From JAWWAH01 sp033721415 (GTDB taxonomy: Bacteria; Patescibacteriota; Minisyncoccia; Spechtbacterales; 2-12-FULL-38-22), in contig JAWWAH010000013.1 of assembly GCA_033721415.1 (NCBI GenBank), positions 1 through 24,358 of the forward strand: a DNA stretch of 24,358 nucleotides, in the 5' to 3' direction. Below are positions 6,430 to 12,947 of this stretch, in pieces. The position numbers and the translations under genes were made by a program. The stretch's first letter is position 1; every line of letters starts with the position of its first letter. The notes below the pieces were generated by a model. That model worked only from the letters and a program-made list of their open reading frames with translations, searched no databases and was not told where the DNA came from.

Positions 6430-8619
6430 TTATTGTGATGGCCAAGATTCTACCATTAATAGTTTATTACTACTTTTTAGAGGTAGGTATCCGTAAAGTT
6501 CTTCTGTAACAAAAGGCATAAATGGATGAAGCATTTTAAGTGTATCAGCCCAAATTTCAACTAGCATGTGTTGGCGGCTTTCTTTTCTTTCTTTATCATC
6601 TCCTTGCATTATGTCTTTAGAGTTTTCAAGAATTTCATCTGCAAATGTATGCCATGCATAGTGGTAGAGATCTTCAGCTGCATTGGATATACGGTACTTA
6701 TTCATATTTTTAGTTACGTCCTTAACAACATTCTTGAATTCATCAACTATTTTTTGGTCTTCCTTGTGGAGAGGTTTATCGCTTGGCTCGTAGTTTTTTA
6801 GATTCATAAGAAGAAAACGGGTTACATTCCATATCTTTGTAGTAAAGTTTCTGTATCCTTTAACCTGGGACATGGAAAACTTAACGTCATTTCCAACATT
6901 ACTTCCCACAAGAAGACCCATACGAAGAGCATCTGCGCCGTATTGCTCTATAACTTCTAAGGGGTCTACACCATTCCCAAGCGATTTACTAAACTTACGG
7001 CCTTTTTCGTCTCGTACTAATCCGTGTATCATTACAGTTTTAAAGGGCACCTGCCCAAGATGAAATCCACTCATAAGAATCATGCGAGATATCCACAATT
7101 GAAGAATTTCATAAGCAGGAGACATAAAAGATGTAGGATGAAAAACTTTTAAATCCTCGGTTTCTTCCGGCCAGCCCAATGTTGAGAATGTCCACAATGC
7201 AGAAGAGAACCATGTGTCTAACACATCTTCTTCTTGATGCCATCCATCGCCTTCGGGAGGAGTAACATCACAGTAAATTTCATCATCCCGATACCAGATA
7301 GGAATGCGATGCCCAAACCATATTTGGCGAGAAATACACCAGTCTCTTAGATTATCTATCCAGTGTGAATATATTTTCCTAAACCTCTCTTGAGGCATTT
7401 TTACAGCACCACTTTCAACACTGCGTCTCATGATTTCTTTTAGGGATGTTTCTGAACCACTTTCTATTCCTGGGATTTCGGAATGAGGAATCTTGAATTT
7501 TTTATCTACATCAACCCACCATTGTAGCTTTGGCAATGGCTCAACAATAGCTCCTGTTCTTTCTGAAGTTGAAACATTTTGCTCTACCTCCTCTTCGCTT
7601 TCTAGGAGGTTCTCTTCTTTTAGCCACCCTACTATTTCCTCACGAGCTGCAAGTACTTTTTTACCACTTAAGCGCCCCTCCACCATCATTTTTGCATATT
7701 CATTTATAACTTGTGGGCGCGGTAGGTCATGGCGATCTGCAATTTCCCAGTCAATATAACTGTGCGCTGGAGTAACACCAAGTGCTCCAGTGCCGAAATC
7801 TTTTTCTACAGATTCATCTGCTATCACTTTTATATGCAGAGGAACATCACAAAATACAACATCAAACTCTTTTCCGATATACTTTTTATATCGTTTATCG
7901 TCCGGGTGTACCGCAACAGCTGTGTCTCCAACTTTTGTCTCTGGGCGAGTGGTAGATATTGCAATAGGGAAGTCCTTGGAATATTTAAAGGTGTATAACT
8001 TAGCTTTACGTTCTTCGTGTACTACTTCGTCGTCTGATATAGTAGTCTGCCCTTTTGGATCCCAATTAACAATGCGGTTGCCTCGATAGATGAGCCCAGC
8101 GTCATACATGCGCTTAAATGCGGTTGCAACTGCAAGATTACGTTTATCATCAAGCGTGTAAGCATAGCGGCTCCAATCTAAGGAAGCCCCCATTTTGCGT
8201 ATTTGTTTTAAAATAGTGTTTTCGCTGTTCTTCGCATACTCAGAAACTCTCTTTACCAATTCTTCTCGTCCTAAATCGTGCCTGTTTTTACCTTCTTCTT
8301 TTCTAATCTTTTTTTCAACGCGTGCCTGGGTAGCAATAGCAGCTGAATCAGTTCCGGGAATCCAAAGTGCTCGTTTGCCGAGCATGCGTTGGTAGCGAAT
8401 TATTGCATCCTGTAGAGAATCTTCATACGCATGGCCTAAGTGCAATACCCCGGTTACATTTGGTGGAGGCAATACAACAGTGAATGTTTCAGCATCTTTT
8501 TCAACTATGCCGTCTTCTACGCATTTTTCAGGATTAAAATAACCGCTTTCTTCCCAGCGTTTATATATTTCGTCTTCCGTTTCTTGGTAGTTAAATCTTT
8601 TTGGTAATTCTTTTGCCAT
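6430..8619 (-). CDS. valS: Valyl-tRNA synthetase, short form
   Basis: 729 residues; class Ia synthetase charging tRNA-Val. Seen in order: a PPPNVTGVLHLGH active-site segment (HLGH at 60-63), the CP1 editing region (about 190-340, with TTRPET and GTGALGVTPAH), DWCISRQIWFGHRIP, the KMSKS loop as KFSKS (542-546), and the anticodon-binding helical domain beginning YRNFTTKIWNVTRF and ending VESWP. The protein stops right after this domain, so the C-terminal coiled-coil arm of about 880-950-residue ValRSs is absent. The usual GTDHAG is GTDSAA (89-94). The start is ATG with no SD. It is the second gene of the tsaD-valS-prsW run, 38 nt after tsaD. Confidence 0.96.
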   Translation of the reverse strand: MAKELPKRFNYQETEDEIYKRWEESGYFNPEKCVEDGIVEKDAETFTVVLPPPNVTGVLHLGHAYEDSLQDAIIRYQRMLGKRALWIPGTDSAAIATQARVEKKIRKEEGKNRHDLGREELVKRVSEYAKNSENTILKQIRKMGASLDWSRYAYTLDDKRNLAVATAFKRMYDAGLIYRGNRIVNWDPKGQTTISDDEVVHEERKAKLYTFKYSKDFPIAISTTRPETKVGDTAVAVHPDDKRYKKYIGKEFDVVFCDVPLHIKVIADESVEKDFGTGALGVTPAHSYIDWEIADRHDLPRPQVINEYAKMMVEGRLSGKKVLAAREEIVGWLKEENLLESEEEVEQNVSTSERTGAIVEPLPKLQWWVDVDKKFKIPHSEIPGIESGSETSLKEIMRRSVESGAVKMPQERFRKIYSHWIDNLRDWCISRQIWFGHRIPIWYRDDEIYCDVTPPEGDGWHQEEDVLDTWFSSALWTFSTLGWPEETEDLKVFHPTSFMSPAYEILQLWISRMILMSGFHLGQVPFKTVMIHGLVRDEKGRKFSKSLGNGVDPLEVIEQYGADALRMGLLVGSNVGNDVKFSMSQVKGYRNFTTKIWNVTRFLLMNLKNYEPSDKPLHKEDQKIVDEFKNVVKDVTKNMNKYRISNAAEDLYHYAWHTFADEILENSKDIMQGDDKERKESRQHMLVEIWADTLKMLHPFMPFVTEELYGYLPLKSSNKLLMVESWPSQ

Positions 8620-8657
8620 GTCTTTATTTTCTCATAAATTATAATCCTTTCCAAATT

Positions 8658-9833
8658 TTAAAACTCTTCATTTATAACTTTGCCGCTTTCTGCTTCCATT
8701 GTTTTCCAATCGCTTTTTTCTCCATGTAAGTAGCGCAAGTATCCTGCCGTTGCTATCATGGCAGCATTATCTGTAGCTAACTTTATTGATGGTAGATAGA
8801 ACCTTGTACCAGATAACTCTTTTTTAATATTTTGCCCTAGCCCTTTTTGGAGTTCTTTGTTTGCCGCAACTCCACCCGCAAGAAGAACAGAGTCTACATT
8901 ATACTCTTTTGCTGCACTTATTGTTTTTGTAATAAGTGTTTCAAGAGCAGCTGCTTGAAATGACGCAGCTATGTCTGCTTTGTTTTCTTCTATCTCTTCC
9001 TCTGACATTTCTTTTGTCTTGTATAAAACAGCTGTTTTTAGCCCCGAAAAACTAAAATTATAATTTCCGGAGCTCAGCATTGGTCTCGGGAATTTAAAAG
9101 CTTTTTCATCACCGCTTTTTGCAAGCTTTTCTATGTGGGGGCCTCCAGGGAAGGGAAGACCCAATAGGCGACCAATTTTATCAAAGGCTTCTCCTACTGC
9201 ATCGTCTAGCGTTTCTCCAACGAGCTCATAATCAAACCAATCCTTTATGAATATTAATTGAGTATGCCCTCCGGATACAGCAAGTGCAAGTGCTGGAAAT
9301 TCAATATTACTACCCTTTTCTATCTGAAGTAAATTTACCGCTACGTGTCCTTCCATGTGGTCTATGCCTAATATGGGAATATCCCACCACGCAGAAAGAG
9401 TGCGAGCAAAGTTAACACCTACCCACAAAGCAGGTCCAAGTCCTGGTCCTTGAGTTACCGCTATAAGACCTAGGTCTGGTTTTTCAAGAGGTGCAATATT
9501 TTTTTTAAAATCTTCGAATAGTTCTGGCTCTCGCTCAAGTAGTGTTTCTATTGTTCTTAGTTTCTCTTTTGACGGAGATTCTTTGTCTTTTTTTAAGTTT
9601 TCATCTTCGAGAACTTTTTTCAAGACAGGCACTAGGTTTTTTGAGTGTGCTCTTTTTGCAAGACCAGGAACCACGCCACCGTATTCAGCATGCATTTTTA
9701 TTTGCGAAGATAGCTCGTTTTTTAGTAAATAAAACTTGGGAGAGTTTAGGTCTCCTTCTGCTTCAATTAGGGCTACTGCGGTATCGTCACAAGAAGTTTC
9801 TATTCCTAGTATTTTTATTTTTTTATCTTCCAT
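8658..9833 (-). CDS. tsaD: tRNA N6-threonylcarbamoyladenosine transferase subunit TsaD
   Basis: 391 residues. It transfers the threonylcarbamoyl group from TC-AMP to A37 of ANN-decoding tRNAs, with TsaB/TsaE (not in this window). Seen: ILGIETSCDDTAVAL at the N-terminus, the metal-binding HMEGH (159-163), LALAVSGGHTQLI, the GEAFDKIGRLLGLPFPGG signature, a LLAGGVAANKELQ nucleotide-site motif, and ATDNAAMIA carrying the third metal ligand. The length exceeds the usual ~340 because of a charged insertion of about 40 residues at roughly 78-115, between VPVLKKVL and PDLGLIAVTQGPG. It is first in its operon. The 5' UTR carries a 7-bp hairpin and no SD. Confidence 0.97.
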   Translation of the reverse strand: MEDKKIKILGIETSCDDTAVALIEAEGDLNSPKFYLLKNELSSQIKMHAEYGGVVPGLAKRAHSKNLVPVLKKVLEDENLKKDKESPSKEKLRTIETLLEREPELFEDFKKNIAPLEKPDLGLIAVTQGPGLGPALWVGVNFARTLSAWWDIPILGIDHMEGHVAVNLLQIEKGSNIEFPALALAVSGGHTQLIFIKDWFDYELVGETLDDAVGEAFDKIGRLLGLPFPGGPHIEKLAKSGDEKAFKFPRPMLSSGNYNFSFSGLKTAVLYKTKEMSEEEIEENKADIAASFQAAALETLITKTISAAKEYNVDSVLLAGGVAANKELQKGLGQNIKKELSGTRFYLPSIKLATDNAAMIATAGYLRYLHGEKSDWKTMEAESGKVINEEF

Positions 9834-9843
9834 AGTAACTAGA

Positions 9844-9863
9844 GGCTCATTTTAAGATGAGCC
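9844..9863 (-). promoter_or_regulatory. Hairpin at the 5' end of the tsaD mRNA
   Basis: Perfect 7-bp stem GGCTCAT/ATGAGCC with a 6-nt loop. With the promoter at 9871-9899, transcription would start close to the base of the stem, so the mRNA would begin with this hairpin, leaving about 10 nt before the ATG and no SD. Confidence 0.5.
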
Positions 9864-9870
9864 GACTTTC

Positions 9871-9899
9871 ATAGTATCAGGCATTTAAGGGGTTTTCAA
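9871..9899 (-). promoter_or_regulatory. Candidate promoter of tsaD-valS operon
   Basis: Minus strand: -35 TTGAAA (9894-9899), 17-bp spacer, -10 TACTAT (9871-9876). The -10 matches consensus at 4 of 6 bases. Confidence 0.5.
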
Positions 9900-9914
9900 G
9901 GCTATTTAAAAGCG

Positions 9915-9945
9915 GAAAGCCCCGTATCAAAGATACGGGGCGTTG
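9915..9945 (-). terminator. Terminator of the 10201-9983 gene
   Basis: Perfect 10-bp stem GCCCCGTATC (9919-9928) / GATACGGGGC (9932-9941) with a 3-nt AAA loop on the plus strand; on the minus strand it is followed by a T-containing tail. It separates the small gene from the tsaD promoter downstream. Confidence 0.75.
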
Positions 9946-9982
9946 GGAATTCGGTACTATCTCGTACCGAGAGAGTGAATAC

Positions 9983-10201
9983 CTATTCTTTTGCGGGGTA
10001 TTCGCTCAGATTTAGCTGTGCTGCTGAGTCGTGCATTACAGCTGTACCGAAATTAAAGAACTCTTGCAGGAAGGTTTCTGCTGACGTTACCACGCCACCA
10101 AAAAGGATCCTAAGAGCCACAAGCAGCATTATTATGCCTATCGCTTTGAACATGATAGTTCGCAGACGAGGGAGGTTAAGTGAATGGGGGACTATTCCCA
10201 T
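9983..10201 (-). CDS. Small single-TM protein, unrecognised
   Basis: 72 residues. One strong hydrophobic segment (about 18-38, FKAIGIIMLLVALRILFGGVV) is followed by a mostly polar tail. No family was recognised; size and topology resemble pilin-like or small T4SS-type membrane proteins, but no signal cleavage site is clear. Reality is supported by a good promoter (10269-10297), a terminator right after the stop, and an AGGAGG 19 nt before the ATG with a hairpin in between. An in-frame TAG just upstream excludes a longer start. Confidence 0.6.
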   Translation of the reverse strand: MGIVPHSLNLPRLRTIMFKAIGIIMLLVALRILFGGVVTSAETFLQEFFNFGTAVMHDSAAQLNLSEYPAKE

Positions 10202-10202
10202 C

Positions 10203-10253
10203 AGCTGCTACTTGCAGCTATCCTCCTGCCCCGAAAGCTTCTGCGCTCGGGGC
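10203..10253 (-). promoter_or_regulatory. Structured leader of the 72-aa gene: two hairpins flanking the SD
   Basis: Read on the minus strand: hairpin A (GCCCCGA...TCGGGGC, 7 bp, 10228-10234 with 10247-10253), then AGGAGGA (10221-10227), then hairpin B (AGCTGC...GCAGCT, 6 bp, 10203-10208 with 10214-10219), one G, and the ATG. The SD is 19 nt from the ATG in linear sequence; folding hairpin B reduces the effective gap to a few nucleotides. Confidence 0.6.
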
Positions 10254-10268
10254 AAAAGGATAGGGTAT

Positions 10269-10297
10269 TTTATACCATATTTATAATTTAAAATCAA
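10269..10297 (-). promoter_or_regulatory. Sigma70-type promoter of the 72-aa gene
   Basis: Minus strand: -35 TTGATT (10292-10297), 17-bp spacer, -10 TATAAA (10269-10274). The start is about 60 nt before the ATG, leaving room for the two leader hairpins. Confidence 0.65.
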
Positions 10298-10459
10298 GGA
10301 AAATTTATGGAATTATGGAATAAAGAATGTATGTAAAAAATACTTATCATACATTACACATATCCGGCATACATTGTTTTTATTTTTCTGTGTTCTTTAT
10401 ATTTTCTATAAGGCAAGGTATTATACAGTCAGGATAAATTGTAAATTTTATTTGTTAAA

Positions 10460-11812
10460 ATGCCAAACCCATTCAAAAAAACAGAAGACCCATCTGAGGA
10501 CCAAGAAACACCCCAAGAGCTTGAAGAAGAACAAGAACCATCTCCCGAAAAACAAGAAGCTCAAGAAATGCTCCAAAAGCTCAAAGACCTCAAAGAAGAA
10601 CTAGACCAAGCCATAGATACATTCAAAGAATCAGGAGAAGATAAAGACAAAGAAAGAGTAGATGCTCTAAGAACTCAAATAGAAGAGCTTACAGATGAGC
10701 TTAAGCTTAGAGTAGAAAAAATAAAAGACCCTTATGACATAGAACTAAGAAAAAACCTTATGGAAGAACACGGATATACTCACGTTGGAATATTTTATGA
10801 CGGGCTTGCGATTGCAAGCATAGACAAGAGATATCTATTTATAAATAGAAGCGGAGAACAGGTATTTGACGAGATCTATAGTCAGGCATATCCATTCTCT
10901 GAAGGTTTTGCTAAAGTTGCTCAAGGCGGTAAGTACTTTTTCATAGACAAAAACGGAGAAAAAATATCTGATGTAACATATGATGATGCTGATGATGCTT
11001 TCTCCGATGGGCTTGTACGAGTTAAAAAAAATAACAAGTGGTTTTTTATAGATGCAAATGGTAGAGAGGTATTTAAGAAGAGATACGATGAGGTATTTAA
11101 TTTCTCAGAAGGTAGAGCTCTTGTCCGGGAGGGTGATAACTGGTTTTTTATAGATAGAACAGGACTGAGAATATCGGGCGAAGAATACGATTGGGCACGG
11201 AGCTTTAAAGAGGGCTTTGCTCATGTACAGAAAGGAGATAAACAATTTTTTATAAACAGAACAGGAAAAAGAGCATTCAATGAAGAATACGACATGATTA
11301 GTTCTTTCCAAGAGGGTCTTGCCGCTGTAAAAAAAGACGACGAGGGTTGGTTTTTCATAAATAAAAAGGGAGAGCGTATATCTGATGAAACATATAGTTA
11401 TGTAAGTGATTTTAAAGAAGGTGTTGCTGCTGTTACAAAAGGTGATAAATGTTTTTTCATAAATAAAAAGGGAGAACGATTATTTGATGAGGTTTATTAC
11501 GACACCTTTAGTTTTTTTGAGGGTATTGCTCGCGTACAGAAAGGAGGTAAGCAATTTTTTATAAACAAAGACGGTAGTAGAATATCTGATATGGAATATG
11601 AAAATGCTAATCATTTCCAAGAGGGTCTTGCCGCTGTAAAAAAAGAAGACGAGGGTTGGTTTTATATAGATAAAAACGGCGAGCGTGTATTTGATGAAGT
11701 ATACAGTATGGCACATTCTTTCCAGCAAGGAACTGCTCTTGTATATAAAGACAATGAAGCTTTTTATATAGACAAAAAAGGCAATAGAGTATTTGATTTT
11801 CTTGAAAGATAA
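10460..11812 (+). CDS. WG-repeat (WG_beta_rep) protein with charged coiled-coil N-terminus
   Basis: 450 residues. Residues 1-95 are highly charged and probably form a coiled coil (Pro/Glu/Gln-rich, then heptad-like LKDLKEELDQAI). From about residue 105 to the end there are ten repeats of about 31-35 residues with the pattern F.EGLA.V.k....FFI.k.G..i.de.Y. This is the WG beta-repeat family, usually an extracellular or binding scaffold of unknown ligand. No signal peptide or TM is present, so it appears cytosolic. Repeats 5-6 and 8-9 are nearly identical in DNA, implying a recent three-repeat duplication of about 312 nt. The start is ATG without an SD. The first 60 nt are about 87% identical to the partial gene at 24294. 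Confidence 0.9.
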   Translation: MPNPFKKTEDPSEDQETPQELEEEQEPSPEKQEAQEMLQKLKDLKEELDQAIDTFKESGEDKDKERVDALRTQIEELTDELKLRVEKIKDPYDIELRKNLMEEHGYTHVGIFYDGLAIASIDKRYLFINRSGEQVFDEIYSQAYPFSEGFAKVAQGGKYFFIDKNGEKISDVTYDDADDAFSDGLVRVKKNNKWFFIDANGREVFKKRYDEVFNFSEGRALVREGDNWFFIDRTGLRISGEEYDWARSFKEGFAHVQKGDKQFFINRTGKRAFNEEYDMISSFQEGLAAVKKDDEGWFFINKKGERISDETYSYVSDFKEGVAAVTKGDKCFFINKKGERLFDEVYYDTFSFFEGIARVQKGGKQFFINKDGSRISDMEYENANHFQEGLAAVKKEDEGWFYIDKNGERVFDEVYSMAHSFQQGTALVYKDNEAFYIDKKGNRVFDFLER

Positions 11813-11833
11813 ATAATTTGTTTTTAGGTAAAC

Positions 11834-11862
11834 TTGTTTTTCTATGGGGCGGGCGGTATTAT
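11834..11862 (+). promoter_or_regulatory. Promoter of the 11901-12485 gene
   Basis: -35 TTGTTT (11834-11839), 17-bp GC-rich spacer, -10 TATTAT (11857-11862). A leader of about 30 nt without an SD precedes the ATG. Confidence 0.6.
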
Positions 11863-11900
11863 AGGAGAGTAGAATTAATTTTTTTAAAAAATAAAAATTT

Positions 11901-12485
11901 ATGAGCATAGAAAAGCCAAGATTAAACAAGGAAGAAGCATTGAAGGAGGGCAGGGCTGTGCAAATGATGGCAGAAGAAATGGCTAATTTAGATTATTTGG
12001 ATAACCCTGGTTATCGCTATTATGAACAGGCACATCAGATTTTAGAAGATCTCAAATCTGATGCACCAGAATTAGCAAAATATGCTGTGGAGAATGCCCT
12101 CAGTATTTATGAATTGAGGAATAGGGCAGGAAAAGAAGCTTGGAGGGTATATAAGCAGGCAGAAAATAGGATACAGGATAAGGTATCAGAGGATCTACGC
12201 AATATCATCAAACCACTTATTACCAGGATAGAAAATATGGATCCTGAGGCCATGGAGGATGATGATGAATACAAGGCTCTTATGAAGGAGATAAGAAGTA
12301 TAATAATAAATGAATTAGAAGGAATGGTGGTGAGATCTGTTATTGCTACCCTTGAGGATGAAGAGGTAGTCAAGGCATTTGATGGTAAGGAAGATGTCCT
12401 GGAGGATATTAAAGCATTTGCCACAACCGAGATGTTGTCTTCAGCTAAGAACATGCTAGAGTCGCTATGGGACATGATGGACTAA
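11901..12485 (+). CDS. All-helical acidic protein, unrecognised
   Basis: 194 residues with no TM or signal peptide. It is acidic and almost entirely helix-forming, with Tyr/Leu-rich heptad segments (about 40-105) and a C-terminal stretch rich in Glu/Asp. No family was recognised. The gene has its own promoter-like sequence and is followed by an 18-bp-stem terminator, so it is a separate unit between the WG-repeat gene and the tRNA-Glu locus. The leader is A/T-rich and has no SD adjacent to the ATG. Confidence 0.7.
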   Translation: MSIEKPRLNKEEALKEGRAVQMMAEEMANLDYLDNPGYRYYEQAHQILEDLKSDAPELAKYAVENALSIYELRNRAGKEAWRVYKQAENRIQDKVSEDLRNIIKPLITRIENMDPEAMEDDDEYKALMKEIRSIIINELEGMVVRSVIATLEDEEVVKAFDGKEDVLEDIKAFATTEMLSSAKNMLESLWDMMD

Positions 12486-12508
12486 TTAGTTAATGAAGGT
12501 GAATACCA

Positions 12509-12548
12509 AACACAACAAAGAGGCAGGTGACTGCCTCTTTGTTGTGTT
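12509..12548. terminator. Long-stem terminator after the 11901-12485 gene
   Basis: Perfect 18-bp stem (12509-12526 with 12531-12548) around a GTGA loop, with CTTTGTTGTGTT on the descending arm. It is nearly symmetrical and could also stop minus-strand transcription leaving the tRNA-Glu locus. Confidence 0.8.
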
Positions 12549-12555
12549 GAACTGG

Positions 12556-12572
12556 TGACCCCAACGGGATTT
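12556..12572 (-). repeat. Second copy of the tRNA-Glu 3' end
   Basis: 17 bp identical to 12746-12762, the 3' part of tRNA-Glu (T-loop remnant, T-stem and acceptor). It directly abuts the 88-bp core at 12574. Confidence 0.9.
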
Positions 12573-12573
12573 G

Positions 12574-12661
12574 GGCGTCAGCTCACTAAGCTCAAACTGC
12601 GCACTACGTGCTTGTTTTCGCTAAGTGGCTCCACCCCGGGCTCCTTCGCTACGCTCAGTCC
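12574..12661 (-). repeat. 88-bp tRNA-associated core repeat, copy at tRNA-Glu
   Basis: The reverse complement matches 2976-3063 at 77 of 88 positions with no gaps. On the minus strand it is preceded by an inverted T-arm of tRNA-Glu (12665-12677) and followed by the tRNA-Glu 3'-end copy. Relative to its tRNA it has the same order and orientation as the copy at tRNA-Leu. Confidence 0.92.
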
Positions 12662-12664
12662 GTC

Positions 12665-12677
12665 TTTCAAATCCCGT
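12665..12677 (+). repeat. Inverted copy of the tRNA-Glu T-arm
   Basis: TTTCAAATCCCGT, which on the plus strand is opposite in orientation to the tRNA (which reads ACGGGATTTGAA here). Together with 12564-12572 it forms an inverted repeat around the 88-bp core. Confidence 0.85.
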
Positions 12678-12700
12678 CAGGGAACTCATCCAATTAACCC

Positions 12701-12736
12701 AAAATAAAGAAGGTGTCGAAACACCTTCTTTATTTT
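12701..12736 (-). terminator. Terminator of tRNA-Glu
   Basis: Perfect 16-bp stem (12701-12716 with 12721-12736), loop CGAA, with A/T-rich outer bases giving a TTTATTTT end on the minus strand. Confidence 0.85.
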
Positions 12737-12745
12737 GGTAATCTG

Positions 12746-12820
12746 TGACCCCAACGGGATTTGAACCCGTGTTACCAGGATGAAAACCTGGCGTCCTAGG
12801 CCAGACTAGACGATGGGGCC
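12746..12820 (-). tRNA. tRNA-Glu (anticodon UUC)
   Basis: 75 nt. The acceptor is GGCCCCA/TGGGGTC with one wobble and discriminator A. The anticodon stem CCAGG/CCTGG closes loop TTTTCAT, with anticodon TTC at 12782-12784. The T-arm is ACGGG-TTCAAAT-CCCGT. CCA is not encoded. Promoter at 12852-12880, terminator at 12701-12736. Confidence 0.96.
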
Positions 12821-12851
12821 ATGTTGTACCTATCTCTTGTTCACAAAAATT

Positions 12852-12880
12852 ATTCTACATTAAAAAAAATTATGGGTCAA
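12852..12880 (-). promoter_or_regulatory. Promoter of tRNA-Glu
   Basis: Minus strand: -35 TTGACC (12875-12880), 17-bp spacer, -10 TAGAAT (12852-12857). The predicted start is about 25 nt upstream of the tRNA. Confidence 0.7.
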
Positions 12881-12947
12881 GTTGTTTATCTTAAAAGTTG
12901 TTGGTAGACTTAAGCTAGAACTTTAACAACCAGAGGAGGTGACCCCC

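Noticed and set aside
8620..8657. T-box or other amino-acid riboswitch before valS
   Set aside because: Only 38 nt separate tsaD and valS, and no T-box motif or antiterminator pairing is present there or upstream of tsaD.
10785..11812. Periodic DNA repeats taken as a CRISPR array
   Set aside because: The ~100-nt period is in frame and encodes WG repeats; units diverge at codon third positions and there are no spacers.
11480..11929. 149-aa minus-strand reading frame opposite the WG gene
   Set aside because: A mirror of the repeat gene with low-complexity Phe/Ile/Tyr composition, no SD, and overlapping two well-supported genes.
12900..12930. Promoter for the AAA+ gene at 12948
   Set aside because: Only weak matches (TTGTTT-17-TAGACT) were found, so no feature was called.
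12939..12947. GTG start for the ClpB-D2-like gene
   Set aside because: The GTG overlaps the AGGAGGTGA ribosome-binding site; the TTG at 12948 has ideal spacing from it.
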